Notes: generated from the letters alone by a model not told the origin. Numbered from the stretch's first letter, positions 43,911-53,825 are shown. The stretch: 64,000 bases of DNA from an uncultured Nodularia sp. (GCA_903911355.1 CAIWDD010000023.1:1-64000), one strand, 5' to 3'. Program-made: numbers and translations.

Positions 43911-44628
43911 GATCTTTGACTACCTCAATCTTACCTTTTAAGTACAAATCTGAAGAACTAGAAGCATCACAAATGATGGAAAGTTTCCAAGTATATACAC
44001 GGTCTGCTGTTAATGGTGCTTCACTAGTAGGTATTTTGATACTCACAATACCTGGTTTTGTACCACCCTCAAAGGTCTTTCTATACAGGTTTTGCGGTAT
44101 TTGATCATCCCTGAGCAGAAATTCCAGTCTTTGTATTGCTGTGGTAGTTTCAGGAATGTAGAACCAGAATTGGGGATGGTCTGATGTGGTTCGTTGCTTT
44201 CCATCTTGTTCGTGGGCGGGGATGAGGGAAACAGGAAACTGCTCATGTGGGAAACATTTTTCCTCTTCATTTGTAGTTCGTTCAGCTGGACGTGTACCTC
44301 CAACAGTGGTTCTGCTAGGCCTGCCTTCCGGGAATATAATTACATTGCCACCGGGTTGAATATAAGCTTCAATATTCCTCATGGCTTCTGCGGCTTGGCG
44401 ATCGCCCGGACGTGCTGCTAATGCTTGCTGGAAATATATTAAAGCTTGGCGATATTCCCTGTCAGCAATTTTTGCATAACCAACTTGCATATATTCGTCA
44501 TAGGTGGAGATGCTCTTAACTATGTGGTCAGGTTGATGTGTTGCTAAGACTGGAGTGGGAGGGATAAAACCTAGGGGTAAACAGAAGCAGCTAGTGAATA
44601 AAAAGTGTAGCCAAATTTGATATTTCAT
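43894..44628 (-). CDS. DUF928 family secreted protein with TPR-like segment
   Basis: 244 residues. A signal peptide to about residue 29 (FLFTSCFCLPLGFIPPTPVLA) is followed by one TPR-like pair (YMQVGYAKIADREYRQALIYFQQALAARPGD) at about 46-76. The DUF928 domain comes next (FWFYIPETTTAIQRLEFLLRDDQ, GIVSIKIPTSEAPLTADRVYTWKLSIIC). Function unknown. DUF928 proteins typically sit with CHASE2 kinases and two-partner secretion genes in filamentous cyanobacteria, and this window shows that set. It overlaps the TpsA 3' end tail to tail by 17 bp. Confidence 0.88.
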   Translation of the reverse strand: MKYQIWLHFLFTSCFCLPLGFIPPTPVLATHQPDHIVKSISTYDEYMQVGYAKIADREYRQALIYFQQALAARPGDRQAAEAMRNIEAYIQPGGNVIIFPEGRPSRTTVGGTRPAERTTNEEEKCFPHEQFPVSLIPAHEQDGKQRTTSDHPQFWFYIPETTTAIQRLEFLLRDDQIPQNLYRKTFEGGTKPGIVSIKIPTSEAPLTADRVYTWKLSIICDASSSSDLYLKGKIEVVKDPKLEC

Positions 44629-44752
44629 AAAAGAATTACTTGCACAGTTTGAGTACTTTTGACTAGTTTACTGCCAAGCCTCAGCAACCCTTGGCAGGGG
44701 AAATTTTACGTTAAAATACTTAATTACTATATTAGCTTATATTAAAGGTGAC

Positions 44753-44778
44753 AGTGAACAGCCTTGAGGCTGTTCACT
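44753..44778. terminator. Terminator hairpin downstream of pgk
   Basis: AGTGAACAGCC-TTGA-GGCTGTTCACT forms a strong perfect stem 20 bp after the pgk stop. On the minus strand it is followed by a moderately T-rich stretch (CACCTTTAATAT). Confidence 0.75.
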
Positions 44779-44798
44779 CTTGACAGTCAAGTAACTAC

Positions 44799-46001
44799 TT
44801 AAGCTTCGTCTAAGGCCGCAATACCAGGTAAGATTTTACCTTCTAACAGTTCCAAGCTAGCGCCGCCTCCGGTGGAGATGTGGCTCATTTGATCAGCTAA
44901 ACCGACCTTTTCCACAGCGGCCACTGAGTCACCACCACCGATGATTGTGGTTGTACCAGTTTTACCGATTTCTGCGAGAGTATGAGCGATCGCTTCTGTA
45001 CCGGTAGCAAATTTATCAAACTCAAACACACCCATAGGGCCGTTCCAAATCACAGTTTTGCAATCAGCCAAAGCTGCTTGGAAAACCTTCACAGAGTCGG
45101 GGCCAATATCCAAACCCATACCATCAGCGGGAATATTTTCAATACTGACAGTTGTTGCATTAGCATCGGGGGCGAACTTATCTGCTGAGACGATATCTGT
45201 AGGTAACAAGAAGGTAACGCCACGTTCTTGAGCTTTAGCTTCCAAAGTCTTGGCCAGTTCCAATTTATCTTCTTCTACCAAAGACTTACCAACACTTAAA
45301 CCCCGGGCTTTATAGAAGGTGAAAATCATCCCACCACCGATGATCAGCTTATCGCATTTTTCCAGGAGAGTTTCAATCACACCTATTTTGCTGGAAACCT
45401 TGGAACCGCCAATAATTGCTGCCAAAGGACGTTGGGGATCTTCAATAGCACTCTGTAAGTACTGTAGTTCCTTCTCGATCAAATATCCCCCCACAGAAGG
45501 ACTCAAGTAGTGAGTTACGCCTTCAGTGGAAGCGTGGGCGCGGTGTGCAGTACCAAAAGCATCATTCACATAAAAGTCAGCATTAGCTGCCAGTTTTTTG
45601 GCAAATTCTGGGTCGTTTTTCTCTTCTTCCTTGTAGAAGCGGACATTTTCGAGTAGCAGAACTTGTCCATTTTGTAAAGCTGCAACTTGAGCAGCAACCG
45701 CATCGCCGATACAGTCATCAGTTTTGACAACTTCTTGACCTAGCAATTCCGAGAGACGTTTAGCAACTGGGGTTAAACGCAGCTTGTCATCCACACCCTT
45801 GGGACGACCAAAATGGCTAGCTAGAATTACCTTAGCTCCCTTCTGGGTCAAATCTTGGATAGTGGGCAAAGCAGCGCGAATGCGAGTATCATCTGTAATG
45901 TTGCCTTGGTCATCGACAGGGACGTTAAAATCAACCCGTACTAAGGCACGTTTACCTGAAATATCATTTGCAGACAAATTTGCTAAAGTTTTTTTCGACA
46001 T
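44799..46001 (-). CDS. pgk: Phosphoglycerate kinase
   Basis: 400 residues, the usual length. It opens with [22 protein letters not shown], the classic PGK signature, and contains [64 protein letters not shown] and [14 protein letters not shown] near the end. It converts 1,3-bisphosphoglycerate and ADP to 3-phosphoglycerate and ATP in glycolysis and runs in reverse in the Calvin cycle. It is a stand-alone gene with its own terminator. Nothing unusual is seen. Confidence 0.98.
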   Translation of the reverse strand: MSKKTLANLSANDISGKRALVRVDFNVPVDDQGNITDDTRIRAALPTIQDLTQKGAKVILASHFGRPKGVDDKLRLTPVAKRLSELLGQEVVKTDDCIGDAVAAQVAALQNGQVLLLENVRFYKEEEKNDPEFAKKLAANADFYVNDAFGTAHRAHASTEGVTHYLSPSVGGYLIEKELQYLQSAIEDPQRPLAAIIGGSKVSSKIGVIETLLEKCDKLIIGGGMIFTFYKARGLSVGKSLVEEDKLELAKTLEAKAQERGVTFLLPTDIVSADKFAPDANATTVSIENIPADGMGLDIGPDSVKVFQAALADCKTVIWNGPMGVFEFDKFATGTEAIAHTLAEIGKTGTTTIIGGGDSVAAVEKVGLADQMSHISTGGGASLELLEGKILPGIAALDEA

Positions 46002-46331
46002 TATGATAGACTCTCCTGATTAGCCTTTTGTTATTGTTTTGAAAGTGGAACCATCAAGATTTTACGAGCAAGCAGTGATGCGTAAATCCCCCGTTATTTA
46101 TGCGGGGCATATTAAGCTAATGACTGATTTGATTCTGTCGTGAAATGCTAAAATTATCATAGCGGTAAAGCGTACACTTAAAAACCGTGCGCTTGAGAAC
46201 TGCGAGGGCGGTAGGTGAGTTACACGGTGTTAACTTGTGGACTCCCAGAGGCGGACTTCTGCGGAGTGAAGCAAGAGGTAAACACTAAATCTCCTTAGTT
46301 AGGTGAGTGTCAACGAAGTCAGGGGTGCTAA
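46002..46331. other. Intergenic leader region between pgk and the stress-protein gene
   Basis: Holds the divergent promoters. The half from about 46165 to 46330 is GC-richer than other spacers here and has several short self-complementary stretches (for example GGCGGACTTCTGCGGAGTGAAG). It may be a structured 5' leader or an RNA gene. I could not match it to a known riboswitch. Confidence 0.35.
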
Positions 46332-46748
46332 GTGACAGAGATGTTTAAAACAGTACTATTTCCAATTGATCAAAGCCGGGAAGCGCGAGAAGCTGCTGAT
46401 GTAGTTACCAACGTTGTGCAGAAGTACGGTAGTCGCTTGGTGCTGCTGTCTGTGGTGGAAGAACCAACCACAGATGTACCCAGTCCTGATCCCATGGAGT
46501 CGTCAGACCTTGTCTCTCAATTGCTGGAAAATGCGCGATCTTTGTTTTCTCAGGAAGGAATTCAATGTGAGATTCTGGAAAAACAGGGGAAACCAGCCTT
46601 TACTATCTGCGATGTGGCTGATGACATCGGGGCAGATTTAATTATCATGGGTTGTAGAGGATTAGGTTTGACTGACGAGGGAGCAAGTGATAGTGTTACT
46701 ACGCGTGTAATTAATCTTTCTCCTTGCCCAGTGCTAATTGTGCCTTAA
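46332..46748 (+). CDS. Universal stress protein (UspA family)
   Basis: 138 residues from a GTG preceded by AGGGG; an ATG three codons in is the alternative. FKTVLFPIDQSREAREAADVV is the N-terminal strand with the conserved Asp. The ATP-binding-type end is MGCRGLGLTDEGASDSVTTRVINLSPCPVLIV, similar to the G-2x-G-9x-G(S/T) motif. Universal stress proteins are cytosolic dimers linked to survival under stress. It follows an unusual leader region. Divergent neighbour: pgk. Confidence 0.92.
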   Translation: MTEMFKTVLFPIDQSREAREAADVVTNVVQKYGSRLVLLSVVEEPTTDVPSPDPMESSDLVSQLLENARSLFSQEGIQCEILEKQGKPAFTICDVADDIGADLIIMGCRGLGLTDEGASDSVTTRVINLSPCPVLIVP

Positions 46749-47310
46749 TCTTGTCAAGACGCGTTGAATCGCGTCTACATTCGCTCCCCAATAGCAGTTT
46801 TGCTGCCTGAAATTCTTTGGTTGCGTAACATCTCTCCATCTTCGCCGGTGAAATAGTTCGGTTATCCCGCTACTTGTCAGCAACTGAGGAGGGGGTTTTT
46901 GCGTCACTATGGATATAGTTAGTAAGATTTGTGGAAATTATTTTTTTTGTCAACGAAACAGTTTTGAATTATAATTGAAAGATTTACCTGAGTTACTTTA
47001 CTATCTGCCGGATTTGTCTTAATATAGGATAAGTAGAAATCATATCGACTTCAGATTTTACAATTGCACATCGCGGCCGAGGATAAAAAGAATTTACGCC
47101 AATAACCAAGTGTGCTTCTAGGAGATTTCAAAATTCAGGGAAGGTAAGGGAACCTATATCGGGTAGGGGTATTCTTAATCTTTCATAGGCGGTGTATGAA
47201 TTGACTTCTTTTGGTAGCGCCCTATGTTCCGTGATATGTTTACTACCTTTCCAAACCAGATTTAGTTATTCAAGATCCGTTGTATTTACGGAGTAGAGGA
47301 CAACGCACCA
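46749..47310. other. Intergenic region before the sigma-factor gene
   Basis: A small hairpin AGACGCG-TTGAAT-CGCGTCT lies at 46757-46776 after the stress-protein stop, without a T-run. From there to 47310 I see no gene. The long leader may carry sigma-factor regulation, but no motif was assigned. Confidence 0.45.
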
Positions 47311-48294
47311 ATGGCTATTGTTAAAACCAAAACCGAAAATCTCAATACCAAATTCACGGCTGATATGGTCAGAACCTATCTGCGGGAAATTGGTCGGGTA
47401 CCACTGCTAACGCGTGAAGAAGAGATTATTTTTGGCAAGCAGGTACAACAAATGATGACCCTTGTGGAGGCTAAAGACTCCTTAGGGCAGGAGCTAGGTC
47501 ATGAACCTAGTTTAGCAGAGTGGGCAGCCCATGTTAACCAAACGGAAACACAGATCAAACACTCTGTGACCCAAGGTAAACGGGCCAAGCAAAAGATGAT
47601 TGAAGCCAACCTGCGCTTGGTTGTGGCCATCGCCAAGAAATACCAAAAGCGCAACATGGAGTTTTTGGACTTGATCCAGGAAGGAACTCTAGGATTAGAA
47701 AGGGGTGTAGAAAAGTTTGATCCCACCAGGGGTTATAAGTTCTCCACCTATGCTTACTGGTGGATTCGCCAAGCGATTACCCGGGCGATCGCCCAGCAAG
47801 GTCGGACTATTCGGTTACCGATTCATATCACCGAGAAACTCAACAAAATCAAAAAAGTACAGCGGGAATTGGCGCAGAAGTTGGGGCGATCGCCGAATCC
47901 TGCGGAGATTGCGCAAGAGTTGGAACTAGAGCCGATGCAGATTCGGGAGTACCTGAATATGGCACGTCAACCAGTGTCCTTAGATGTGAAAGTCGGCGAT
48001 AACCAGGATACGGAATTGCAAGAAATGCTCGAAGATGAAGGACCATCTCCTGAGTATTACACCACCCAAGAGTTTTTGCGTGAAGACCTGAATAACTTGT
48101 TGGCAGAACTTACCCCCCAACAAAGACAGGTTTTAGCCCTGCGCTTTGGTTTAGAAGATGGTAATGAAATGTCTTTAGCTAAGGTGGGAGAACGCTTAAA
48201 TCTTAGCCGTGAGCGCGTCCGTCAGCTAGAACATCAAGCTCTTGCTCATTTGCGCCGTCGTCGCGCCAATGTTAAGGAGTACGTTGCTAGCTAA
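47311..48294 (+). CDS. Group 2 RpoD-family sigma factor
   Basis: 327 residues. Region 1.2 (DMVRTYLREIGRVPLLTREEEI) is followed by region 2 (EANLRLVVAIAKKYQKRNMEFLDLIQEGTLGLERGVEKFDPTRGYKFSTYAYWWIRQAITRAI), region 3 (RLPIHITEKLNKIKKVQREL) and region 4 (LTPQQRQVLALRFGLEDGNEMSLAKVGERLNLSRERVRQLEHQALAHLRR). The long region 1.1 of the primary sigma factor is missing, so it is a non-essential group 2 factor of the SigB-SigE type. Which letter cannot be decided here. A good terminator follows. Confidence 0.95.
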   Translation: MAIVKTKTENLNTKFTADMVRTYLREIGRVPLLTREEEIIFGKQVQQMMTLVEAKDSLGQELGHEPSLAEWAAHVNQTETQIKHSVTQGKRAKQKMIEANLRLVVAIAKKYQKRNMEFLDLIQEGTLGLERGVEKFDPTRGYKFSTYAYWWIRQAITRAIAQQGRTIRLPIHITEKLNKIKKVQRELAQKLGRSPNPAEIAQELELEPMQIREYLNMARQPVSLDVKVGDNQDTELQEMLEDEGPSPEYYTTQEFLREDLNNLLAELTPQQRQVLALRFGLEDGNEMSLAKVGERLNLSRERVRQLEHQALAHLRRRRANVKEYVAS

Positions 48295-48316
48295 AAGCAG
48301 ATAGCTTGCGGTGACG

Positions 48317-48345
48317 CGCCTCCTGAAGTCAGGGGGCGATTTTTT
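48317..48345 (+). terminator. Rho-independent terminator after the sigma-factor gene
   Basis: CGCCTCCTGA-AG-TCAGGGGGCG, a 10-bp stem with one G-T pair, followed by ATTTTTTATC. Confidence 0.85.
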
Positions 48346-48372
48346 ATCTTGTTCTTCGAGGGATGGTGTTAA

Positions 48373-49062
48373 TTAAAACTCAATCCCTGCTTGGGCTTTC
48401 ACTCCTTGATCCCGGAAAGGATGTTTAATCAGAGTCATTTCCGTGACTAAATCTGCTCGCTCAATTAAAGCAGGGGGTGCGCCTCGACCTGTGAGAATTA
48501 CGTGCTTGTTGGGTGGTTTTTCTGCTAACCCTGCTAAAACTTGATCTACTTGTAAATAGCCCATTTTGAGGGCGATATTGATTTCATCGAGCAACACTAA
48601 CTGAAATTCTGGATTGCGAATATATTCTAATGATTTTTCCCAAGCGGCGCTGGCTTTGTCAAGGTCGCGATCGCGGTCTTGAGTTTCCCAGGTAAAGCCT
48701 TCCCCCATAGCGTGAAATTCTATCTGGTTTTCCCAAAAGCTGAAAACCTTTTTTTCTGATGGTTCCCAAGCACCTTTGATAAATTGCACAATCGCTACTT
48801 TATACCCATGACCGAGCGATCGCAACACCATACCCAAAGCCGCGGTAGTTTTACCCTTACCATTACCAGTATTAACTATAATTAAACCTTTTTCTGGTAC
48901 AGCCTCTGCTATACGGCGATCCTGTACCTCTTTGCGCCGCTGCATCTTTTGGCGGTATTGTTCATCAGTTAAGTTAGTTAGGGTTGAGGACATGATTTCG
49001 TCTATTAAGCGTTCAATTTCTCTATCTGAGTTTAACTCTTCTGGTGTATCGCTTTTCATCAA
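48373..49062 (-). CDS. cobO: Cob(I)yrinic acid a,c-diamide adenosyltransferase
   Basis: 229 residues. The P-loop GLIIVNTGNGKGKTTAALGM is diagnostic of the CobO/BtuR family, followed by YKVAIVQFIKGAW, LVLLDEINIALKMGYL and KHVILTGRGAPPALIERADLVTEM. It transfers adenosyl from ATP to the cobalt of corrinoids in adenosylcobalamin synthesis, in the cytosol. About 50 N-terminal residues are less conserved. It stands alone and converges on the sigma-factor gene. No cobalamin riboswitch was seen upstream. Confidence 0.95.
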   Translation of the reverse strand: MMKSDTPEELNSDREIERLIDEIMSSTLTNLTDEQYRQKMQRRKEVQDRRIAEAVPEKGLIIVNTGNGKGKTTAALGMVLRSLGHGYKVAIVQFIKGAWEPSEKKVFSFWENQIEFHAMGEGFTWETQDRDRDLDKASAAWEKSLEYIRNPEFQLVLLDEINIALKMGYLQVDQVLAGLAEKPPNKHVILTGRGAPPALIERADLVTEMTLIKHPFRDQGVKAQAGIEF

Positions 49063-49368
49063 CCTTACTTATCAAATATGAATTTTCTCACCCACAGCAG
49101 GGCTACAGGACGAAGGGGTTAGTCTGGGAAAGACTGGATTTATTCAGGAGGGTAAATACATTGTTGTTTCATTTAACTCTTGTGAGAAATTATTTTGACA
49201 TCCCAGATTAATTTCCCATCATATGACTTAGAGATGGTGAAAAATGTTGGATGTCTACATTTTTGTAGTATTTAATTAACTAAATTTTGGGGGAATCTGA
49301 CCTGATAAATGTTCTGTCAAAACTTGATTTCAGATTCCCTAGGGATCATTTTCCCCCACAAGTTGATA
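49063..49368. other. Intergenic, no gene seen
   Basis: The region between cobO and the lipocalin-like gene holds no convincing reading frame or hairpin. Confidence 0.45.
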
Positions 49369-49842
49369 TCAGGCGCGCTCCCATGTCAGAGTTTGAGGAT
49401 TTCCGCCTATGGGGGGCGTGACTAATACTAGGCGATCGCCAATAAATTGGAATTGGCGTAACTGCTCGGTTCCAATCCAATCAGGTATGAGGCTAATTTC
49501 CACATAATGAATTACTGTTTCTGCCTGTATTTCATATTTACCACTGTAAGAAACATAATTAGCAGATGCTTGAAGATATCTAGTAATTGCTTTAATGTAC
49601 TTAAAAGCAGTGACTAAAAGCCAAGGTCTTAAGAATACTTTCCTAGCATTCATCAACTCGGCTGAGGAAACTTCAATATTCAGGCGATGGGCTTTCATAA
49701 TTGTTGCAGACATATAACCAGATTCAGTGTATGTAATATAACCAATGGGATGTTTCCCAAATGGGTAACAAGTCTGACCATCGCCAGATGTACTTTCCCA
49801 AGATACTAATTTCCAAGTCCCGACAAAGTTGTTTTTAGTCAT
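49369..49842 (-). CDS. Lipocalin-like domain protein
   Basis: 157 residues from the ATG at 49842. An open frame extends further upstream but is low in similarity to the family and lacks a site. FVGTWKLVSWESTSGDGQTCYPFGKHPIGYITYTESGYMSA is the usual start of the bacterial lipocalin-like domain, and the C-terminal FQFIGDRLVLVTPPIGGNPQTLTWERA is the usual end. The family forms a calycin-like barrel with unknown ligand. It is divergent from the deoxyhypusine-synthase-like gene. Confidence 0.85.
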   Translation of the reverse strand: MTKNNFVGTWKLVSWESTSGDGQTCYPFGKHPIGYITYTESGYMSATIMKAHRLNIEVSSAELMNARKVFLRPWLLVTAFKYIKAITRYLQASANYVSYSGKYEIQAETVIHYVEISLIPDWIGTEQLRQFQFIGDRLVLVTPPIGGNPQTLTWERA

Positions 49843-50012
49843 GTTATTTATACTGGTATTTTGATACAGCTTTCCCACACAACCCAGCAGGTAAATTGCT
49901 ATTGTTATATCAGTATAATTTTTGTCGAAATTCTTTTCTAGGGGTAATGTCATAATTGCCTGAAATCTAGATAACATTAGATTCAGGGTGTTTACTATTC
50001 AGGAGTGGGAAA

Positions 50013-51140
50013 ATGTCAAAAAAACTGGGTCAAAAAATCTCCCCCATACCCATGTCCACCGATATCGGGGTGGTAGATTTGATTAATAATTACTTTACAG
50101 CCTATAACTCAGCACGTTTGCGAGAAATCTGTCAACTCATGAGTCACGATATCTTAAAAGATGGCGTGACTGTGGGAGTTAGCCTTTCTGGTGCGATGAC
50201 ACCAGCTGGATTTGGAGTTTCAGCACTATCGCCCCTAATTCGCAACGGTTTTATTGACTGGATGATTAGTACAGGTGCGAATCTTTACCATGATATGCAC
50301 TATGGCTTAGGTTTTGAACTGTTTGCGGGTAATCCGTTTTTGGATGATGTCAAGTTGCGCCAAGATGGTACGATTAGAATCTATGATATTATCTTTGGCT
50401 ATGATGTCTTGCTGGAAACTGATGCTTTTATTCGCAAGATTCTGCAAGCTGAAGTATTTCAAAAACCCATGGGAACTGCGGAGTTTCACTATCTGTTAGG
50501 TAAGTATGTCCGAGAAGTAGAAAAGCAGTTGGGAGTGCAGCATTCTTGTTTGTTAGCCACAGCTTATGAATGTGGCGTACCTATTTATACCTCATCTCCA
50601 GGAGATAGTTCCATTGGGATGAATGTTGCAGCTTTAGCTTTGGAAGGTTCAAAGTTAGTCATAGACCCTTCCATTGACGTGAATGAGACAGCAGCGATCG
50701 CCTATTCTGCCAGAGAATCAGCCGGAAAAAGTGCAGCTGTAATTCTCGGTGGGGGTAGTCCTAAAAACTTTTTACTACAAACACAACCGCAAATTCACGA
50801 GGTGTTAGGGCTAGAAGAACGGGGACACGATTACTTTGTACAGTTTACCGACGCTCGACCGGATACCGGAGGTTTGTCAGGTGCGACTCCCTCGGAAGCT
50901 GTGAGTTGGGGTAAAATAGACCCAGAAGAGTTACCTAGCACAATTGTTTGTTACACTGATAGTACAATAGCTGTACCATTAGTCACAGCTTATGTTCTCA
51001 ACCAGTGTCAACCTCGACCTCTGAAGCGGTTATATGACAGACGACCAGCAATGCTGGAAAAATTAAAAACAGACTACCTAGCAGCTTTAGCACAGCCATC
51101 GGAGCAAGTCCGAGCTGCTGTAGCTGATATGGTATCTTAG
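50013..51140 (+). CDS. speY: Deoxyhypusine synthase-like homospermidine synthase
   Basis: 375 residues. DHS-family signatures are present: [42 protein letters not shown] and [11 protein letters not shown]. The Lys in SWGKI corresponds to the catalytic Lys of deoxyhypusine synthase. Bacteria lack eIF5A, so the substrate is probably putrescine, to which the enzyme transfers an aminobutyl group from spermidine to give sym-homospermidine. This polyamine is typical of heterocystous cyanobacteria. The symbol is by family resemblance. A hairpin follows. Confidence 0.82.
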   Translation: MSKKLGQKISPIPMSTDIGVVDLINNYFTAYNSARLREICQLMSHDILKDGVTVGVSLSGAMTPAGFGVSALSPLIRNGFIDWMISTGANLYHDMHYGLGFELFAGNPFLDDVKLRQDGTIRIYDIIFGYDVLLETDAFIRKILQAEVFQKPMGTAEFHYLLGKYVREVEKQLGVQHSCLLATAYECGVPIYTSSPGDSSIGMNVAALALEGSKLVIDPSIDVNETAAIAYSARESAGKSAAVILGGGSPKNFLLQTQPQIHEVLGLEERGHDYFVQFTDARPDTGGLSGATPSEAVSWGKIDPEELPSTIVCYTDSTIAVPLVTAYVLNQCQPRPLKRLYDRRPAMLEKLKTDYLAALAQPSEQVRAAVADMVS

Positions 51141-51180
51141 CAATGATTCCTCATCGTCCCTAAACCATGATTTAAATGGA

Positions 51181-51200
51181 ACCCGCCCTTAAGGGTGGGT
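51181..51200. terminator. Palindromic hairpin after the homospermidine gene
   Basis: ACCCGCCCTTAAGGGTGGGT, a 10-bp self-complementary sequence with one G-T pair. No long T-run follows, so it may also be the end of an old IS200/IS605-like element. Confidence 0.45.
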
Positions 51201-51306
51201 CTTACAAGAAAATCGCCCCAAGGCACTGAAGCCACTTGGCTTTAGACAGCAAAATTTCAATTGTTTTCAAATAGGTTAAAATTTTATGACAAAAAGTTAA
51301 GTATAC

Positions 51307-52242
51307 ATGGGCAAATACGCTATCCTCGGAACTGGTGCTTTAGGTGGGTTTTATGGCGCTAAATTGCAACAAGCTGGTTACGATGTCCACTTTTTGCTCA
51401 AGAGTGATTACGAACACGTGAGCAAATCTGGTTTATTGATCGAATCCAAAGACGGTGATTTCACCCTTCCCCAAGTTAAGGCCTATAATGATGTGGAAAA
51501 GATGCCACGATGTGATGTAGTAATAGTGGCACTCAAGACAACTCAAAACCATTTACTACCGAAATTATTACCCCCCCTGGTAAAAGATGGGGGCGTAGTA
51601 TTGGTATTGCAGAATGGATTGGGTGTAGAAGAGGATATTAGCCAAATAGTCAAGAATGTTCAAGTTATCGGCGGATTATGTTTTCTGTGTTCCAATAAAG
51701 TAGGAGCCGGACATATTCGACACTTAGACTATGGAAAAATTACTTTGGGGGAATATAGCCCTAAATATGATCCCGCTCCTCTAACAGAAACAATACAATA
51801 TGTTGCTAATGACTTTCAAACTGCTGGTATTACCATTGAATTAGCCACAGACTTACTGTTAGCGCGTTGGCAAAAACTGGTGTGGAATATACCCTACAAT
51901 GGACTGTCTGTTATTCTCAATGCTAGAACAGACGAATTAATGACAGATGCTCACACCCGGATATTAGTTGAACAATTAATGAATGAAGTAGCAGCTGGGG
52001 CGAAAACCTCGGGACGAGTTATCCCTGATAGCTTCATTCAAACCATGCTGAATTATACTGTGAAGATGAAGCCCTACCGTACCAGCATGAAAATTGACTA
52101 TGATGAAGGCCGTCCCCTAGAGGTAGAAGCGATTTTCGGTAACCCATTACGAAAAGCTCAAGCAGCTGGTGCAAATTTACCGCAGATCAGCTGTATGTAT
52201 CATCAACTAAAATTTTTGAGCCAAAGAAATGGCATTGCCTAA
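51307..52242 (+). CDS. 2-dehydropantoate 2-reductase-like protein
   Basis: 311 residues. An N-terminal Rossmann fold (YAILGTGALGGFYGAKLQQAGYDVHFLLKS) with GxGxxG is followed by VALKTTQNHLLPKLLPPL and LQNGLGVEE. The C-terminal helical domain has WQKLVWNIPYNGLSVILNARTDEL, containing the conserved Lys and Asn, and a late SMKIDYDEGRPLEVEAIFGNP. This fits the ApbA/PanE family, which uses NADPH to reduce ketopantoate to pantoate for coenzyme A synthesis. Many paralogues act on other oxoacids, so the symbol panE is withheld. Confidence 0.88.
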   Translation: MGKYAILGTGALGGFYGAKLQQAGYDVHFLLKSDYEHVSKSGLLIESKDGDFTLPQVKAYNDVEKMPRCDVVIVALKTTQNHLLPKLLPPLVKDGGVVLVLQNGLGVEEDISQIVKNVQVIGGLCFLCSNKVGAGHIRHLDYGKITLGEYSPKYDPAPLTETIQYVANDFQTAGITIELATDLLLARWQKLVWNIPYNGLSVILNARTDELMTDAHTRILVEQLMNEVAAGAKTSGRVIPDSFIQTMLNYTVKMKPYRTSMKIDYDEGRPLEVEAIFGNPLRKAQAAGANLPQISCMYHQLKFLSQRNGIA

Positions 52243-52703
52243 TCTGATTGATTACCTGGGGTGATGGTTTGAGCACCTTGGTGAATATTGGTGCTGGTTA
52301 AAACCTCTCCTAGGCAGCAGTGCCCATCTATTTAAATTTTATCTTAGAGGATGTTTGATAAGTCATGATTAGTGTATCAACTATTGTTTGACCCCACCCT
52401 AACCCTCCCCTTGTAAGGCGAGGGGACTGGATTTTATTGTTTTTTGTGTGTTCGCCAATCCTTCCCAATCCTTCCTCATCCCTGTTCCCTGTTCCCTGTT
52501 CCCTAAGATAAAAATTACCTGTTTAATACTTTCCAAACATCCTCTTAGATTGTAGCAAAAATTATTATTAATGTAAATACAACTTTTGTAGCAATACTTA
52601 AAACTAATTACAGTCTTCTATTGCAGTTTGTAAATATTTTTTGGGGGTGGCGAGATTATTCCTTTAGACTGAATCTGAACAGGAGAATATTAGAGCAATT
52701 CAG
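52243..52703. repeat. Intergenic repeat region
   Basis: 52392-52430 is a CCCCACCCTAACCCTCCCCT-type sequence, a widely dispersed cyanobacterial intergenic repeat with a short palindrome (CCCCTTGTAAGGCGAGGGG). 52481-52504 is a CCTGTTC heptamer array, the complement of the array at 39190. No gene is seen. Confidence 0.75.
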
Positions 52704-53024
52704 ATGCATTCAATGAATTTAATGTGCCATGAATTTGTAGTTTGTCTATCCTTTCTTGCTTGTATTGCAGGTTTGCTATTACTTTGGGATCCCAAACAGC
52801 CAAAAGATAATCTAGAAGAAACAGAGAAAATTCTCTTGAGAATGAGCTTCTCTTACTGGCTAGTTTACTGTTTTGCTTTTGGTATTGAGAAGTTGATTTT
52901 ACCTGACTGGGAAACCGCGCTCATGTCTGTGAAAATCACTATTGCTTTGTCGTATTTTCTCACTTTTTCTTGTGTCCTGAGTTTGCCATTACACAAGTTC
53001 TCAGTCCGCCGTGTGGAAGAATAG
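52704..53024 (+). CDS. Small integral membrane protein, function unknown
   Basis: 106 residues with three probable membrane spans: FVVCLSFLACIAGLLLLW, FSYWLVYCFAFGIEKLIL and IALSYFLTFSCVLSLPL. Between the first two, a charged loop (DPKQPKDNLEETEKILLRM) faces one side. It ends HKFSVRRVEE. The Shine-Dalgarno-like AGGAGA lies too far upstream to be convincing. The open frame and membrane pattern support a real gene, but the family is not recognised. Confidence 0.6.
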   Translation: MHSMNLMCHEFVVCLSFLACIAGLLLLWDPKQPKDNLEETEKILLRMSFSYWLVYCFAFGIEKLILPDWETALMSVKITIALSYFLTFSCVLSLPLHKFSVRRVEE

Positions 53025-53042
53025 GCAATAGTTAACAATGGA

Positions 53043-53366
53043 CTATGAAGCTGATTTAGTTCTCATGGCGATCGCAAGGGTATGTTGAAATTTATCCTGA
53101 TCTAAAGTGGTTAGGATAAAAACCTCTTGTACAGTTTTACCCTGACGGGCTATGACCTTATAACCACCCCGAATAGGTACAGATACACGCAGTTGCATTT
53201 TTGGACAGTGACCTTTAGCCCGCCCAATAACACCAGGGGTGACAGTTTGAATCCCATCCTGCAGACAGAGACGTTCTAAAATTGGGATGAGGCCAGAAAT
53301 ATGAGTTGAGTGATTCCAGACTAATCTGCCATCTTTAACAGAAGCGTGTTTCGCGGGTTTACCCAT
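53043..53366 (-). CDS. DUF2103 family protein
   Basis: 107 residues. The sequence GRLVWNHSTHISGLIPILERL opens a small domain that continues TVTPGVIGRAKGHCPKMQLRVSVPIRGGYKVIARQGKTVQEVFILT. This matches DUF2103, a predicted metal-binding small domain. The stop is 5 nt from the upstream clpS frame and the two are probably co-transcribed. No function is established. Confidence 0.8.
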   Translation of the reverse strand: MGKPAKHASVKDGRLVWNHSTHISGLIPILERLCLQDGIQTVTPGVIGRAKGHCPKMQLRVSVPIRGGYKVIARQGKTVQEVFILTTLDQDKFQHTLAIAMRTKSAS

Positions 53367-53371
53367 AATAA

Positions 53372-53698
53372 TTAAGCCGCTTCCAAAGGAGCCATTGTTA
53401 AACCAGCTCGACGCAGCTGTTGATGATATAGTTCCGCCATTTCTTGGGGACCTACCCAGACAATAGCTTGGCCTTCATAGTGTATCTGATTGGTCAAATC
53501 CCAAGCCAGATCACCCGTCATTCCGGGAATATACTTCATCAAACACTCAGAAACGTGTTGAAAAGTATTGAAGTCATCGTTTAAAACAATCACCTTATAA
53601 TTCGGATAAGTCTTACGAGTGACTTGAGTAGTCCGTCCAGGATCCACAGTTGGTGCTGTACCTGCGCCGTATACAGCTGCTGAAATTCTTGTAACCAT
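53372..53698 (-). CDS. clpS: ATP-dependent Clp protease adaptor ClpS
   Basis: 108 residues from the ATG at 53698; a TTG five codons upstream is weaker. YKVIVLNDDFNTFQHVSECLMKYIPGM is the ClpS core with the NDD(F) N-end-rule binding motif. It ends in MTGDLAWDLTNQIHYEGQAIVWVGPQEMAELYHQQLRRAGLTMAPLE. It binds ClpA/ClpC and delivers N-degron substrates. The 30-residue N-terminal extension is typical of cyanobacterial ClpS. Confidence 0.93.
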   Translation of the reverse strand: MVTRISAAVYGAGTAPTVDPGRTTQVTRKTYPNYKVIVLNDDFNTFQHVSECLMKYIPGMTGDLAWDLTNQIHYEGQAIVWVGPQEMAELYHQQLRRAGLTMAPLEAA

Positions 53699-53825
53699 AA
53701 AACAGTTAGCCAACAGGATTTTACAAATCTACACCTACAAATTACTAGTTTAGTCTATTGTCCAGGGACTAGGGAGTAGGGACTGTAAAATTCCCCATCC
53801 CCAATCCTCAAGAAACCCTGTGAGA

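Noticed and set aside
46165-46330. Group II intron or TnpB omega-RNA fragment
   Set aside because: It has a GTGCG-like start and some suggestive short motifs, but no domain V-like hairpin or nearby reverse transcriptase/TnpB.
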